A stretch of 64,000 nucleotides of DNA, taken from positions 124,001 through 188,000 of the forward strand of contig NZ_BBCJ01000002.1 of NCBI RefSeq assembly GCF_001311985.1, read 5' to 3'. Of this stretch, positions 52,178 through 61,160 are shown piece by piece. Made by a program: the position numbers and the translations under genes. Within the stretch, counting starts at the first letter, position 1. Each line of letters opens with the position of its first letter. Below the pieces are notes generated by a model. That model was not told the DNA's origin, searched no databases, and was given only the letters and a program-made list of their open reading frames with translations. Source of the stretch: Geotalea toluenoxydans JCM 15764. Lineage in GTDB: Bacteria; Desulfobacterota; Desulfuromonadia; Geobacterales; Geobacteraceae.

Positions 52178-54771
52178 CTATTTCTTCTTGATTACCAGGC
52201 TGTCCCCATCCATGGCCACATCAACCACTATGGTGCTCCCCTCCTGGAATTTCCCCTGCAAGAGCATGAGCGCCAGCGGATCCTGTACCTTCTTCTGCAG
52301 GGTGCGTTTCAACGGACGGGCACCATAAGCCGGGTCATAACCTTCCCTGGCCAGGTACTCGCTTGCCCTGGCTGTTATCTCCAGCCCCAGATTGCGCTCG
52401 GCCAGGCGATTTTGCAGCCCCTTGATCTGGAGCGACACGATGTGTTTGATCTGCTCCAGGGGCAGGGAGTGGTAGATAATTATCTCGTCAATGCGGTTGA
52501 GAAACTCCGGCTTGAAATTTTCCTTCAGGGTTTCCATGACCATGGCGCGCATCTTTGGGTAGTCGCCGCTGCCGTACTGCTGTATGAACTGGGAACCCAG
52601 GTTGCTGGTCATGATGATTACCGTATTGCGGAAATCGACGGTGCGACCCTGGCCGTCGGTGAGACGGCCGTCGTCCAGCACCTGCAGCAGGATATTGAAC
52701 ACATCCGAGTGGGCCTTCTCGATCTCGTCGAACAGGACAATGCTGTAAGGACGGCGGCGGATGGCCTCGGTCAGCTGTCCCCCCTCTTCATAGCCCACAT
52801 AACCGGGAGGTGCACCGATAAGTCGAGCTACCGTATGCCTTTCCTGATACTCGCTCATGTCGATGCGAACGATGGCCTGGTCATCGTCAAAGAGAAATTC
52901 TGCCAATGCCCGGGCCGTTTCGGTTTTGCCGACGCCGGTGGGCCCAAGGAAGATAAAGGAACCGATCGGCCGGTTCGGGTCGGAAAGTCCGGATCTGGAG
53001 CGCCGCACCGCATTGGCTACCAGTTCCAGGGCCTCATCCTGGCCAACGACCCTCCCTTTCAGGCGCTCTTCCATCCTGACCAGTTTTTCCGATTCGGTCT
53101 CCAGCATGCGGTTCACCGGGATACCGGTCCATTTGGCGACAATTTCCGCCACCATGTCCCCGTCCACCTCCTCGGGAAGCATCTTCCCTTCTTTCTGTTT
53201 CTGCAGCAGTTCATTGCTCTTATCGGCAATATCCTTCTCGATGGCAGGAATCTCCCCATAGCGGAGTTTGGCGGTTAATGCCAGATCACCTTCACGCTCA
53301 CTCTTCTTTGCCTGTTCCTTTTTCTCTTCCAACTGCTTTTTCAGATCGCTGATGCTCGTCAGCAGGGATTTTTCCTGCTGCCATTGGCTCTTCAGCGTAG
53401 CAGAACTGCTGCGCAGTTCTTCAAGTTCGTCGGATATTTTTCTCAGTCGCTCTTTAGCATGGGGGTCCTGTTCCCGGAGCAGGGCCTGTTTTTCGATCTC
53501 CAGCTGGATGACCTTACGTTCCACCTCGTCGATTTCGGTGGGCATGGAATCGATCTCGATGCGCAGGCGGGAGGCTGCCTCATCGATGAGGTCGATGGCC
53601 TTGTCCGGCAGAAAGCGGTCGGTGATATATCTGTCCGAGAGGGTGGCCGCGGCGATGATGGCGCTGTCCTTGATGCGGACGCTGTGATAGTTCTCGTATC
53701 GCTCCTTGAGGCCGCGCAGAATGGCGATGGTGTCCTCGACACTGGGCTCTCCGGCATAGACCTGCTGAAACCGGCGTTCCAACGCCGCATCCTTTTCAAT
53801 GTGCTTCCGGTATTCATTGAGGGTTGTGGCGCCGATGCAGTGCAGCTCGCCGCGGGCCAGGGCGGGCTTGAGCATGTTTGAGGCATCCATGGCCCCTTCG
53901 GCTGCCCCTGCCCCGACCAGGGTATGCAACTCGTCGATGAAGAGGATGATCTTGCCTTCTGCTTTCTCCACCTCCTTGATCACCGCCTTGAGCCGGTCTT
54001 CAAACTCCCCCCGGTACTTGGCGCCCGCAATCAGTGCCCCCATGTCCAAACCCACCAGCTTCTTGTCCCGCAGGGTTTCCGGCACATCGCCTGAAATAAT
54101 GCGCTGGGCCAGCCCTTCGACGATGGCGGTTTTTCCCACCCCGGGCTCGCCAATCAGGACCGGGTTGTTCTTGGTTCGCCGCGACAGGACCTGGATAACC
54201 CTGCGTATCTCGTCGTCCCTGCCGATTACCGGGTCAAGCTTGCCCCGCCGGGCCAGGTCGGTAAGGTCTCTGGCGTATTTGGTCAGCGCCTGGTACTTGT
54301 CTTCGGGGGCCTGATCGGTCACCTTTTCATCCCCCCGGATATCCTTCAGTGCGGCGAGAATCCCGTCGCGGGTAACGCCGCTTTCTCCGAGAATCCTGGC
54401 AACCGTGCTTCCCTTTTCTCCCACCAGTGCCAAGAGCAGGTGTTCGGTGGAGACAAAGGCATCCTTCATGGTATCGGCTTCCTTCTGGGCTGCATCCAAC
54501 ACATGATTCAGTGCCGGTGAGAGGAAAACCTGCATGGTGGCCCCGCTCGCCTGGGGCAGCTTGCGCAGGGTCTCGGCCAGCCGTTCGTTAACCAGGTTAG
54601 GGGTGACCCCCATCTTTTGCAGGATTGAGCCGTCAGCCCCCCTTCCTGTCCCAGCATGGCCGAAAGCAGGTGCTCCGGCTCTATTGCACTGTTGCCGTGC
54701 TGTGTTGCTGCTTCCTGGGCCTGAGACAAGGCTTCCTGGGTCTTTATAGTCATTTTTTCCGGCCTGATCAT
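52178..54771 (-). CDS. clpB: Disaggregase chaperone ClpB
   Basis: About 864 residues. The N-terminal ClpN repeats ([20 protein letters not shown]) are followed by AAA1 (Walker [10 protein letters not shown], Walker [12 protein letters not shown]), the long middle coiled coil (about 405-525) typical of ClpB, and AAA2 ([19 protein letters not shown]). ClpB reactivates aggregated proteins with DnaK. One base is missing near 54634 ([18 protein letters not shown]). AAGGAG lies 6 bases before the ATG at 54771. RpoH, encoded 2.3 kb away, normally controls such genes. Confidence 0.96.
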
Positions 54772-54801
54772 GGACAACTCCTTCTAAGATATCATAATTG
54801 A

Positions 54802-54830
54802 ATGATAAGTACGGACCTACCCCCTGTCAA
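54802..54830 (-). promoter_or_regulatory. Promoter for clpB
   Basis: Minus strand TTGACA (complement of 54825-54830), 17-bp spacer, TATCAT (complement of 54802-54807). A sigma-32 reading (CTTGA-CAGGGGG) of the same stretch is possible but lacks a CCCCAT -10 box. Confidence 0.55.
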
Positions 54831-55049
54831 GGCAAGCCCGACTGTTCATCTTTTGCCAGGCTGTTCAAAAGTTGAAACAGCCTGCAGGCAGGGGGTGCCA
54901 CGGGTGAACCTTCCCCTGTTCAGGAATAGTTCACCCATGTTAAACACGGAAAAATAAGGATGGTAGTAATTCCAGTGAGTTAACTCGCGTTGGCCTTGGC
55001 ATGTATTTGGAAAAGGCAAGGTAAGAGGAAAAACTTCTGGAGGTGCACC

Positions 55050-55304
55050 ATGAAACGCTTAATTTTCCTGGCTGTGGCGATAGGTTGTCTGAATGGTTGC
55101 AGTGAATTGAGAATTATCGGCGCGGCGGCAATGAACGAGCTTCGCTCTGAGGGCATAAATACGGAGATGGCCGCCTACCGGCAGCCGGATTTGAAGAGTG
55201 AAGAAGCGAAGGCCGAAGAAAAACCGGTGGTGGTGGCGAAGGCTGTTGTAACTCCGGTGCCTAAGGCGAAAAATTACAGGAAAGGGGCCTGGGAACATTT
55301 CTGA
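55050..55304 (+). CDS. Small lipoprotein
   Basis: 84 residues. GGAGG lies 7 bases before the ATG. The signal peptide has the lipobox LNGC (residues 14-17); the mature part is short, with an Ala/Val/Lys-rich tail (KAEEKPVVVAKAVVTPVPKAKNYRKG) likely to be disordered. No family is recognised. The upstream 200 bases contain two inverted repeats (54858-54884 and 54902-54936) that may be regulatory. Confidence 0.65.
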   Translation: MKRLIFLAVAIGCLNGCSELRIIGAAAMNELRSEGINTEMAAYRQPDLKSEEAKAEEKPVVVAKAVVTPVPKAKNYRKGAWEHF

Positions 55305-55532
55305 AAATTCTGCGGTGGCTGCCCGGTTCATTTCTCCCCGACAAGGTGAAATGGCGCTTACCGGACAGACGGCACAGGCTTGGCAGGATCTGCATCGGTT
55401 TTGATGGTGTCGCACGGCGTGTTTTCTGTATCCTTCGACCTCCAGTGTTATGAGGTGGTGGGGACAGGCTGAAACACAGCGACCACAACCGGTGCATTTT
55501 ATTTTGTCGATTGGCGGCGGGAGAATCTTCAC
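55274..55532 (-). CDS. Small 2[4Fe-4S] ferredoxin-like protein, 3' end uncertain
   Basis: Start is a GTG at 55532 that overlaps the stop of the Cys-rich gene upstream. The first cluster motif is canonical, CTGCGRCVSACPHH. The second, CRSCQACAVCPVSAI, has two rather than three residues before the last Cys, either a real variant or a lost codon. The observed frame has no stop until 55059, antisense to a well-supported lipoprotein gene, so a frameshift probably hides the real stop; a TAA at 55274-55276 in another frame is my best guess, giving about 85 residues. Confidence 0.55.
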
Positions 55533-55690
55533 TTCGGCTCAAGGGTCAGTTCAAGCTGTTTCCAGGTGCAGCGCTTGATCTTGGGACCGGCATAATAGCG
55601 GGGACAGGCGGCAATGAGTACGGCTGCCGGCTGTTTGCACGTGCGGCGGCAGGAAAGGCAGAGGGTATTCGCTTCGGGGTGTTCTTTCAT
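55529..55690 (-). CDS. Cys-rich 53-residue protein
   Basis: The ATG at 55690 has AGGTGGGA upstream. The product contains CLSCRRTCKQPAAV, AACPRYYAGPKIKRC and ends LEPK. Five Cys in 53 residues suggest a metal or Fe-S site. It resembles a half-ferredoxin but has no standard CxxCxxC motif. It overlaps the ferredoxin GTG start as GTGA and lies downstream of ilvE on the same strand. I do not recognise the family; the pairing suggests a joint redox function. Confidence 0.6.
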   Translation of the reverse strand: MKEHPEANTLCLSCRRTCKQPAAVLIAACPRYYAGPKIKRCTWKQLELTLEPK

Positions 55691-55710
55691 GGTCCCACCT
55701 GCAGGGAAAT

Positions 55711-55737
55711 CCCCGTGGCCCTCTCGGGCCGCGGGAT
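55711..55737 (-). terminator. Hairpin between ilvE and the Cys-rich gene
   Basis: On the minus strand CCCGCGGCCC-GAGA-GGGCCACGGG forms a 10-bp stem with one mismatch. It lacks a T run, so it may be an attenuator or stability element rather than a full terminator. Confidence 0.4.
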
Positions 55738-55766
55738 TGGATAATACTACTGCTTAATGCAACCTG

Positions 55767-56836
55767 TTAAATCTTCTGGATCCAGCCGAAGCTGTCAGCA
55801 ATTTTACCCGTCTGGATGCCGGACAGGGTGTCGTACAGCTTCTGCGTCAGTTTGCCCACCTTGCCGTCATCGATAGTCAGGCATTCATCTCTGTAACATA
55901 TGGCGCCAACGGGGGTAACCACCGCTGCCGTGCCGCTGCCGAAGGCTTCCTTAACCTTGCCGGAACGAATGTCGTTCATCAGTTCCACCACGTCGATCTT
56001 GCGCTCTTCAATTTTGATCCCCAGTGATTTAGCCAGGGTGAGCACCGAGTCGCGGGTGATGCCGTGGAGGATTGAGCCGTCCAGCGGGGCGGTGACGATA
56101 CGGTCTTCATAGGCGAAGAGCATGTTCATGGCGCCAACTTCCTCGATATAGCGCTTGTTAACGCCGTCCAGCCACAGCACCTGGTTCGTAGCCCTTTTTC
56201 TTTGCTTCCAGTCCCGCTTTCAGAGAGCTGGCATAGTTGCCGCCGGTCTTTGCCTCACCGGTTCCACCCGGCGTTGCCCGGACATAGCGGTCTTCCACAA
56301 GCAGTTTTATGGGGTTGAAGCCTGAGGCATAATAGGCGCCCACCGGCGAGAGAATGACAAAGAAATAGTAGTGATCGGAAGGATGGACGCCAAGCACCGG
56401 TTCTACGGCGATCATGGCCGGCCTGATGTAGAGGGATGTCCCCTCGGCGGAAGGCACCCAGTCCTTTTCCAGCTGTACCAGTTCCTTGATCCCCTGCAGG
56501 AAGAGCTCTTCCGGGATCTGGGGCATGCAGAGTCGGTCAGCAGAGACATTGAAACGCCGGGCATTCATTTCCGGCCGGAACAGGGCGATGCTGCCGTCGG
56601 ACCAGCGGTAGGCCTTCAATCCTTCGAAAATCTCCTGCGCATAATGAAACACCAGGCAAGACGGGTCGAGGACAAAAGGGGCATAGGGTTCAATCCGGGC
56701 ATCGACAGCCCTTGCCGCTTTTCCATTCCACCATCAGCATGCGGTCGGTAAAAATCTTGCCGAAACCGAGCTGCGACTCATCTGCTATCTTTGTCTTTCT
56801 TTTCTCCTCGGGAAGAGAAACCTTCTTGATTTCCAT
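55767..56836 (-). CDS. ilvE: Branched-chain amino-acid aminotransferase
   Basis: About 356 residues of the long BCAT form. It begins MEIKKVSLPEEKRK and has FHYAQEIFEGLKAYR, SLYIRPAMIA, EAKTGGNYASSLKAGLEAKKKGYEQVLWLDG (the Lys-PLP region just before), VGAMNMLF and LDGSILHGITRDS. It transaminates Leu, Ile and Val. Two frame changes: near 56698 (GKGW-VDARIEP, two bases missing) and near 56192 (one extra C before the QVLWLDG motif). GGAGG precedes the ATG at 56836. Confidence 0.93.
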
Positions 56837-56980
56837 CTGCTTGAACCTCCGGTTTACCGCGCCATGCGTCGTTATTAATGTCCTAATCATGTATCATATA
56901 TGTTATTGTCCGGCAAGGTTTTTAGAACCATTTGCCCACCTGTAATGCTTGCTGCGTACTTCTTTTAAAACTTTTGCCTA

Positions 56981-57009
56981 TTGATTTTTCTTCCGGCTGT
57001 TGTTAAATT
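56981..57009 (+). promoter_or_regulatory. Promoter of rpoH
   Basis: TTGATT at 56981-56986, 17-base spacer, TAAATT at 57004-57009. The CIRCE element begins 2 bases after the -10 box, where a bound repressor would block initiation. Confidence 0.6.
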
Positions 57010-57010
57010 A

Positions 57011-57037
57011 TTAGCACTCGATTCTGAAGAGTGCTAA
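57011..57037 (+). promoter_or_regulatory. CIRCE element (HrcA operator)
   Basis: TTAGCACTC (57011-57019), a 9-base spacer and GAGTGCTAA (57029-57037) match the CIRCE consensus perfectly. HrcA binds this site and represses heat-shock genes. Here it lies over the start of rpoH, so HrcA would control the heat-shock sigma factor itself. Confidence 0.95.
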
Positions 57038-57068
57038 AGATGCTGGCCCTGTATTCAGGAGGATTCAA

Positions 57069-57918
57069 ATGAACTATTCAATGCCTGTCGTAGTCGATAA
57101 TCTGAGCCTCTACCTTGCTGAAATCAAGCGTTTTCCGGTCCTTTCTCCCGAGGAGGAGCATGAATGCGCAGTCAGGTTCTATGAAAAGAAGGACCTGGAA
57201 GCGGCGCACAAGCTGATCACCTCAAACCTCCGCTTTGTGGTGAAGATTGCCGGCGAATATCGCGCCTATGGTATGAAGATGCTGGACCTGATCCAGGAAG
57301 GCAATGTGGCTGATGATGGCGGTGCGCAAGTTCAATCCGCACAAGGGCTTTCGTCTCATTTCCTATGCCGTCTGGTGGATCCGCGCTTATATCCAGAATC
57401 ACATCATCTCTGCCTGGAGCCTCTTGAAGATCGGCACCACCCAAGCGCAAAGGAAGCTGTTCTTTAAGCTGAACCAGGCTAAAAGTGCCATCAGGAACAT
57501 GACCGGTGGCGGCGAAGATTTTCAGGCGACAGCCGAAGCCCTCGATGTGAAGGAAACGGAAGTGGCGGAAATGGACCAGCGGATGCGGGGAGATTTTTTT
57601 CTCGACGCCCAGGTGATTACCGGGGAAGGGCTGACCATGCTGGAGAGCCTCCCCGACGAGCGGCGTAATCAGGAGGAACTTCTGGCTGAAGCACAGGAGA
57701 ACGCTCTTCTGGAGAAACAGGTTGCCTCTGCCTTGACCTGCCTCAATGAGAAGGAGCGCTATGTCATCGAACAGAGGGTTTCTGCCGAGAGTCCCCTGAC
57801 GCTCCAGGAGATTGCCGATCATTTTTCCATCTCCCGGGAAAGGGTAAGGCAGATCGAGGAAGGAGCCCTGAAAAAAATGAAGCAGGCACTGCTGCCCTTG
57901 GTAACGCAGACGGTCTAG
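57069..57918 (+). CDS. rpoH: Heat-shock RNA polymerase sigma factor RpoH
   Basis: About 283 residues. Region 2 has FYEKKDLEAAHKLITSNLRFVVKIA and MLDLIQEGNVGLM (after correction), then FRLISYAVWWIRAYIQNHI; the RpoH box is QRKLFFKLNQAKS; region 4 is TLQEIADHFSISRERVRQIEEGALKKMK. Two G are missing near 57310 in GNVGLMMAV. AGGAGG precedes the ATG. The CIRCE site upstream puts it under HrcA. ClpB nearby is a likely target. Confidence 0.95.
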
Positions 57919-57940
57919 AATTAAATCCAGTTGCAGTTAT

Positions 57941-57971
57941 AAAAGGCGATCTCTTAGGGGTCGCCTTTTTT
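57941..57971 (+). terminator. Rho-independent terminator after rpoH
   Basis: Stem AAAAGGCGA/TCGCCTTTT around TCTCTTAGGGG, with six T. Confidence 0.8.
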
Positions 57972-57987
57972 AATGGCTGAATTAATG

Positions 57988-58016
57988 TTGACTAAATAGG
58001 TGTAAAAAGCTATTTA
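57988..58016 (+). promoter_or_regulatory. Promoter for the methionine operon
   Basis: TTGACT at 57988-57993, 17-base spacer, TATTTA at 58011-58016. A second weaker pair, TTAACT at 58053 and TACCAT at 58076, is closer to the riboswitch; I cannot say which is used. Confidence 0.5.
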
Positions 58017-58102
58017 TATTTAATACTAAAAAAGTGCAGTAATATGCAAAAATTAACTTTACAATTTAGTTAAAGTACCATAGAGTCATATCAAAATTTC
58101 AA

Positions 58103-58220
58103 CCTTCTTTATCGAGAGTGGTGGAGGGAAAGGCCTGCGAAACCACAGCAACCTGTGCTTTTTTATTGCAACGGGTGCTAATTCCTGCCGATAAGTAACC
58201 GGCGAAGATGAGGTGGGTGC
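58103..58220 (+). promoter_or_regulatory. SAM-I (S-box) riboswitch
   Basis: The aptamer core is clear: TTTATCGAGAG then GGTGGAGGGA, GGCC-TGCGAAACC, CAGCAACC, and after a variable P3 hairpin GGGTGCTAATTCCTGCC, a short P4 (GCCG/CGGC) and the closing GAAGATGAGG that pairs with the 5' end. S-adenosylmethionine binding to this class stabilises P1 and favours a downstream terminator. It precedes metY, so the operon should be on when SAM is scarce. Confidence 0.95.
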
Positions 58221-58239
58221 TTGGCGAAATTCTCGCACG

Positions 58240-58271
58240 AAGCCCCTGCTAACCCAAAGGGGCTTTTTTTT
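58240..58271 (+). terminator. Riboswitch expression-platform terminator
   Basis: Stem AAGCCCCT/AGGGGCTT around GCTAACCCAA, followed by seven T. It ends 13 bases before the metY ATG and is the likely switch element of the SAM-I riboswitch. Confidence 0.88.
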
Positions 58272-58284
58272 GTAAGGGGAGAGT

Positions 58285-59538
58285 ATGACAGACAAGGCCA
58301 GAACATACGGATTTGAAACATTGCTGATCCATGGAGGTCTGGAGCCGGGACCGGCCGGGGCAACCACCGTGCCTATCGTTCAGTCCTCTTCCTTTGCCCA
58401 TGCCACGGCTGAGGACCTGGAGGATATCTTCCGCGGCCGTAAGGTCGGCCAGGTATATACCCGGGTCGGCAATCCGACGACGGAAGGTCTGGAGAAGCGA
58501 CTGGCGGTCCTGGAAGGGGGGCAATCGGCAGTCGCCACGGCTTCGGGCATGGCTGCCATCACCACAGCGGTCATGGCCATTGTCCGGGCAGGAGATGAGA
58601 TCCTTTCCTCCTCATCACTCTTTGGCGGCACTTTTTCCCTGTTCCGCGATACCCTGTCTGCCTACGGCATCACCACCCGCTTTGTCGATCCCACTGATTT
58701 GGAGGCAGTAAAAACGGGTATAAACGACAAAACCCGCCTCGTTTTTCTGGAAACGATCGGCAATCCGAAAATGGATGTGCCCGATATTCCAGCAGTTGCC
58801 CAACTTGCCAGGGAAGCAGGTATCCCGCTCATGGTGGATGCAACGGTGACTACTCCCTACCTGGCCACGGGAAAAGATCTGGGAGCGGATATCGTTGTTC
58901 ATTCGACGAGCAAGTTCATCAACGGCACCGGCAGTGCCATCGGTGGCGCCATTATCGATGTCGGCCGGTTCAACTGGCAGAGTGGGAAATTTCCACACTT
59001 TGAGCCGTTCTTCAAAAAATATCGCGGCTTTGCCTTTACTGCCAGGGTAAGAAAGTTAATCCATAAGGATTTCGGCGCCTGTGCTGCTCCCATGAACTCA
59101 TTCCTCTTAACGGAGGGAATTGAGACACTGGCCTTGCGCATGGAGCGTCACTGCAGCAACGCCCTGAAGCTGGCCCAATTCCTCCAGGGGCAGCCAAAGG
59201 TCGTCTGGGTGAATTATCCGGGCCTTGCCGACAACCCTTACCACCAAGTGGCGAAAAAGTTATATGGGGACAGATTCGGTGGAGTTCTGACCTTCGGTCT
59301 GGCCGACAAGGCGGCTGCTTTCAGTTTTATCAACGGGGTCAGGCTGGCGCGGAATCTGGCCAATATAGGCGACGCAAAGACACTGGTCATCCATCCCGCG
59401 AGCACCATCTGTGCCGACTTCGGTCCAGAGGAAAAGGGGCTGATGGGGGTGGGTGAAGAGATGGTACGGGTGTCGACGGGCATTGAAAACATAAATGACA
59501 TTATCGAGGATTTTCGGTTATCCTTGGACCAATTGTAA
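58285..59538 (+). CDS. metY: O-acetylhomoserine sulfhydrylase-type enzyme MetY
   Basis: Intact, 417 residues, Cys/Met metabolism PLP family. Motifs: FETLLIHGGLEPGPAGATTVPI, VYTRVGNPTTEGLEKRLA, ATASGMAAI, ETIGNPKMDVPDI, and the PLP lysine in HSTSKFINGTG. The length and GNPT...E pattern fit MetY. It would condense activated homoserine with sulfur to give homocysteine. The hcySFD genes that follow suggest the sulfur donor is a carrier-protein thiocarboxylate, as shown for MetY of Wolinella succinogenes. MetZ substrate preference cannot be excluded. Confidence 0.9.
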   Translation: MTDKARTYGFETLLIHGGLEPGPAGATTVPIVQSSSFAHATAEDLEDIFRGRKVGQVYTRVGNPTTEGLEKRLAVLEGGQSAVATASGMAAITTAVMAIVRAGDEILSSSSLFGGTFSLFRDTLSAYGITTRFVDPTDLEAVKTGINDKTRLVFLETIGNPKMDVPDIPAVAQLAREAGIPLMVDATVTTPYLATGKDLGADIVVHSTSKFINGTGSAIGGAIIDVGRFNWQSGKFPHFEPFFKKYRGFAFTARVRKLIHKDFGACAAPMNSFLLTEGIETLALRMERHCSNALKLAQFLQGQPKVVWVNYPGLADNPYHQVAKKLYGDRFGGVLTFGLADKAAAFSFINGVRLARNLANIGDAKTLVIHPASTICADFGPEEKGLMGVGEEMVRVSTGIENINDIIEDFRLSLDQL

Positions 59539-59553
59539 AGAAGGAGATGAGAG

Positions 59554-59769
59554 ATGAATCTGACGGTAAACGGTAAAGCGGCAACAATAGCGGGCAAGGA
59601 TAATCTGGACGTCAATGCTCTGTTGGTGGAACTGAAGGTGGAACAGCCCGACTACGTGACGGTGGAGCTGAATGGCGACATCCTGGAGCGTGACAATTTC
59701 GGCCAGACCGTGGTCAAGGACGGCGACACGGTGGAATTCCTCTATTTCATGGGTGGAGGGAACCTTTAA
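59554..59769 (+). CDS. hcyS: ThiS/HcyS-like sulfur carrier protein
   Basis: Intact, 71 residues with the ubiquitin-like fold of ThiS (MNLTVNGKAATI ... LLVELKVEQPDYVTVELNGDILER ... VKDGDTVEFLYFMGGGNL). The expected C-terminal Gly-Gly is followed by Asn-Leu. A carrier of this type must end in Gly-Gly to be adenylated, so the two extra residues should be trimmed first. The JAMM protease HcyD downstream fits that job, as in W. succinogenes. It shares one base with hcyF (TAATG). AAGGAG lies 7 bases before the ATG. Confidence 0.85.
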   Translation: MNLTVNGKAATIAGKDNLDVNALLVELKVEQPDYVTVELNGDILERDNFGQTVVKDGDTVEFLYFMGGGNL

Positions 59770-60577
59770 TGCTGACAGAAGACCAGATAGCCCGCTATTC
59801 CCGCCACATCATCCTCAAGGAAGTTGGCGGCAAGGGGCAGAAAAAATTGTTTGACGGCAAGGTGATGATCATCGGCGCCGGTGGGCTCGGCTCCCCCATT
59901 GCCCTCTACCTGGCGGCGGCCGGGGTCGGCACCATCGGCATTGCCGATGCCGATGTGGTAGATCTTTCCAACCTGCAGCGCCAGGTGATACACCAGACCA
60001 AGGATGTGGGGATCGCCAAGGTGCTATCCGCCAAGGAAAAGATGCAGGCCATCAATCCCGAACTCACGGTCAACACTTACGAGGAATGGATCAGCGCCGC
60101 CAATATCACCGACATCATCAAGGACTATGATTTCGTCATCGACGGCACCGACAACTTTGCTGCCAAGTTTCTTATCAATGATGCCTGTGTGCTGGCCGGT
60201 AAGCCCTATTCCCACGGCGGCATTCTCCAGTTCGACGGCCAGACCATCACTATCGAGCCGGGTAAGTCGGCCTGCTACCGTTGCATCTTTCCCACGCCGC
60301 CACCCAAAGACGCCATTCCCACCTGTTCCACGGCGGGGGTTATCGGGGTGCTGCCGGGGGTGATCGGCACCATTCAGGCTACCGAGGCAATCAAGTTCCT
60401 GCTGGGCAAGGGAGAGCTTTTGACCGGGCGCTTCTTACCTACAGCGCTCTGCGGATGAGATTCCGCGAGGTGCCCATCAAGAAGAACGGCAAATGTCCCA
60501 TCTGCGGTGACAACCCCACCATTACCCAGGTGGTGGACGAACTGGACGCACTGAATGTGTGCGACCTGGAAAAATGA
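59769..60577 (+). CDS. hcyF: ThiF/MoeB-like carrier-activating enzyme HcyF
   Basis: About 269 residues. Motifs: RYSRHIILKEVGGKGQKKL, VMIIGAGGLGSPIALYLAAAGVG (ATP binding), DVVDLSNLQRQVIH, DGTDNFAAKFLIND, the Cys in IPTCSTAGVIG and zinc pairs CYRC and CPIC. It adenylates the carrier C-terminus and supports thiocarboxylate formation. One base is missing near 60431 (LTGRFL-TYSALRMRF). Similar to MoeB and ThiF; assigned HcyF from context. Confidence 0.88.
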
Positions 60578-60651
60578 GCAGCTTCCGCACCTGCGCAATA
60601 TTGCTGAATTGATACGTGAAATCTGCCGATAATGTTTTTGAAAGGTCATTC

Positions 60652-61050
60652 ATGCTTAAAATCCCCAAAGTAATCCATGACGATATCATCGCCCATGCCA
60701 GGGCGGGATTTCCCCTTGAAGTATGCGGCATCCTCGGTGGCACTGCAGGGACGGTTTCCGTTATCTACCGGATGACCAATACCGATCAGAGCAATGAACA
60801 CTTCATGATGGACCCCAAGGAGCAGTTTGCCGTCATCAAGGAGCTGCGCGCCAATGGGTTGGAGATGCTGGCCATTTACCACTCCCATCCCGAGACGCCG
60901 GCTCGCCCGTCGGAGGAGGATATCCGCCTGGCACTGACCCCGAATGTTTCCTATGTCATTGCCTCATTGGCTGAACAGGAAAAGCCGGCAGTCAATTCCT
61001 TCAGTATCAGCGGCGGAACTGTCATGCCAGAACCTATTGAGATAATCTGA
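60652..61050 (+). CDS. hcyD: JAMM/Mov34 metalloprotease HcyD
   Basis: Intact, 132 residues. The JAMM motif is complete: Glu in FPLEVCGILGG, then AIYHSHPETPARPSEEDIRL, which has His-x-His-x7-Ser-x2-Asp exactly. Mec/Mov34 proteases next to ThiS-like carriers remove residues after the Gly-Gly. Here HcyS ends Gly-Gly-Gly-Asn-Leu, a substrate of this kind. The ATG at 60652 has AAGG upstream. Confidence 0.88.
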   Translation: MLKIPKVIHDDIIAHARAGFPLEVCGILGGTAGTVSVIYRMTNTDQSNEHFMMDPKEQFAVIKELRANGLEMLAIYHSHPETPARPSEEDIRLALTPNVSYVIASLAEQEKPAVNSFSISGGTVMPEPIEII

Positions 61051-61094
61051 AGCTTTCTTTACTGTGTTGGTGTAGTATCTCTTTGTATTTTATC

Positions 61095-61124
61095 TTGACT
61101 GTTTTACTGATAATCCTGTAGGAT
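61095..61124 (+). promoter_or_regulatory. Possible internal promoter upstream of the sulfite reductase
   Basis: TTGACT at 61095-61100, an 18-base spacer and TAGGAT at 61119-61124, in the 110-base gap after hcyD. It could let the reductase be made independently of the riboswitch. Confidence 0.35.
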
Positions 61125-61160
61125 GCTTTTACCTGAACTTGAGCAATGGAGTGGATAAAT

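Noticed and set aside
52148-53278. 376-codon ORF on the plus strand
   Set aside because: Antisense shadow of clpB; no ribosome site or recognisable motif.
54995-55012. Sigma-54 promoter before the small lipoprotein
   Set aside because: TTGGCATGTATTTGGA has the wrong spacing and GG instead of GC at -12.
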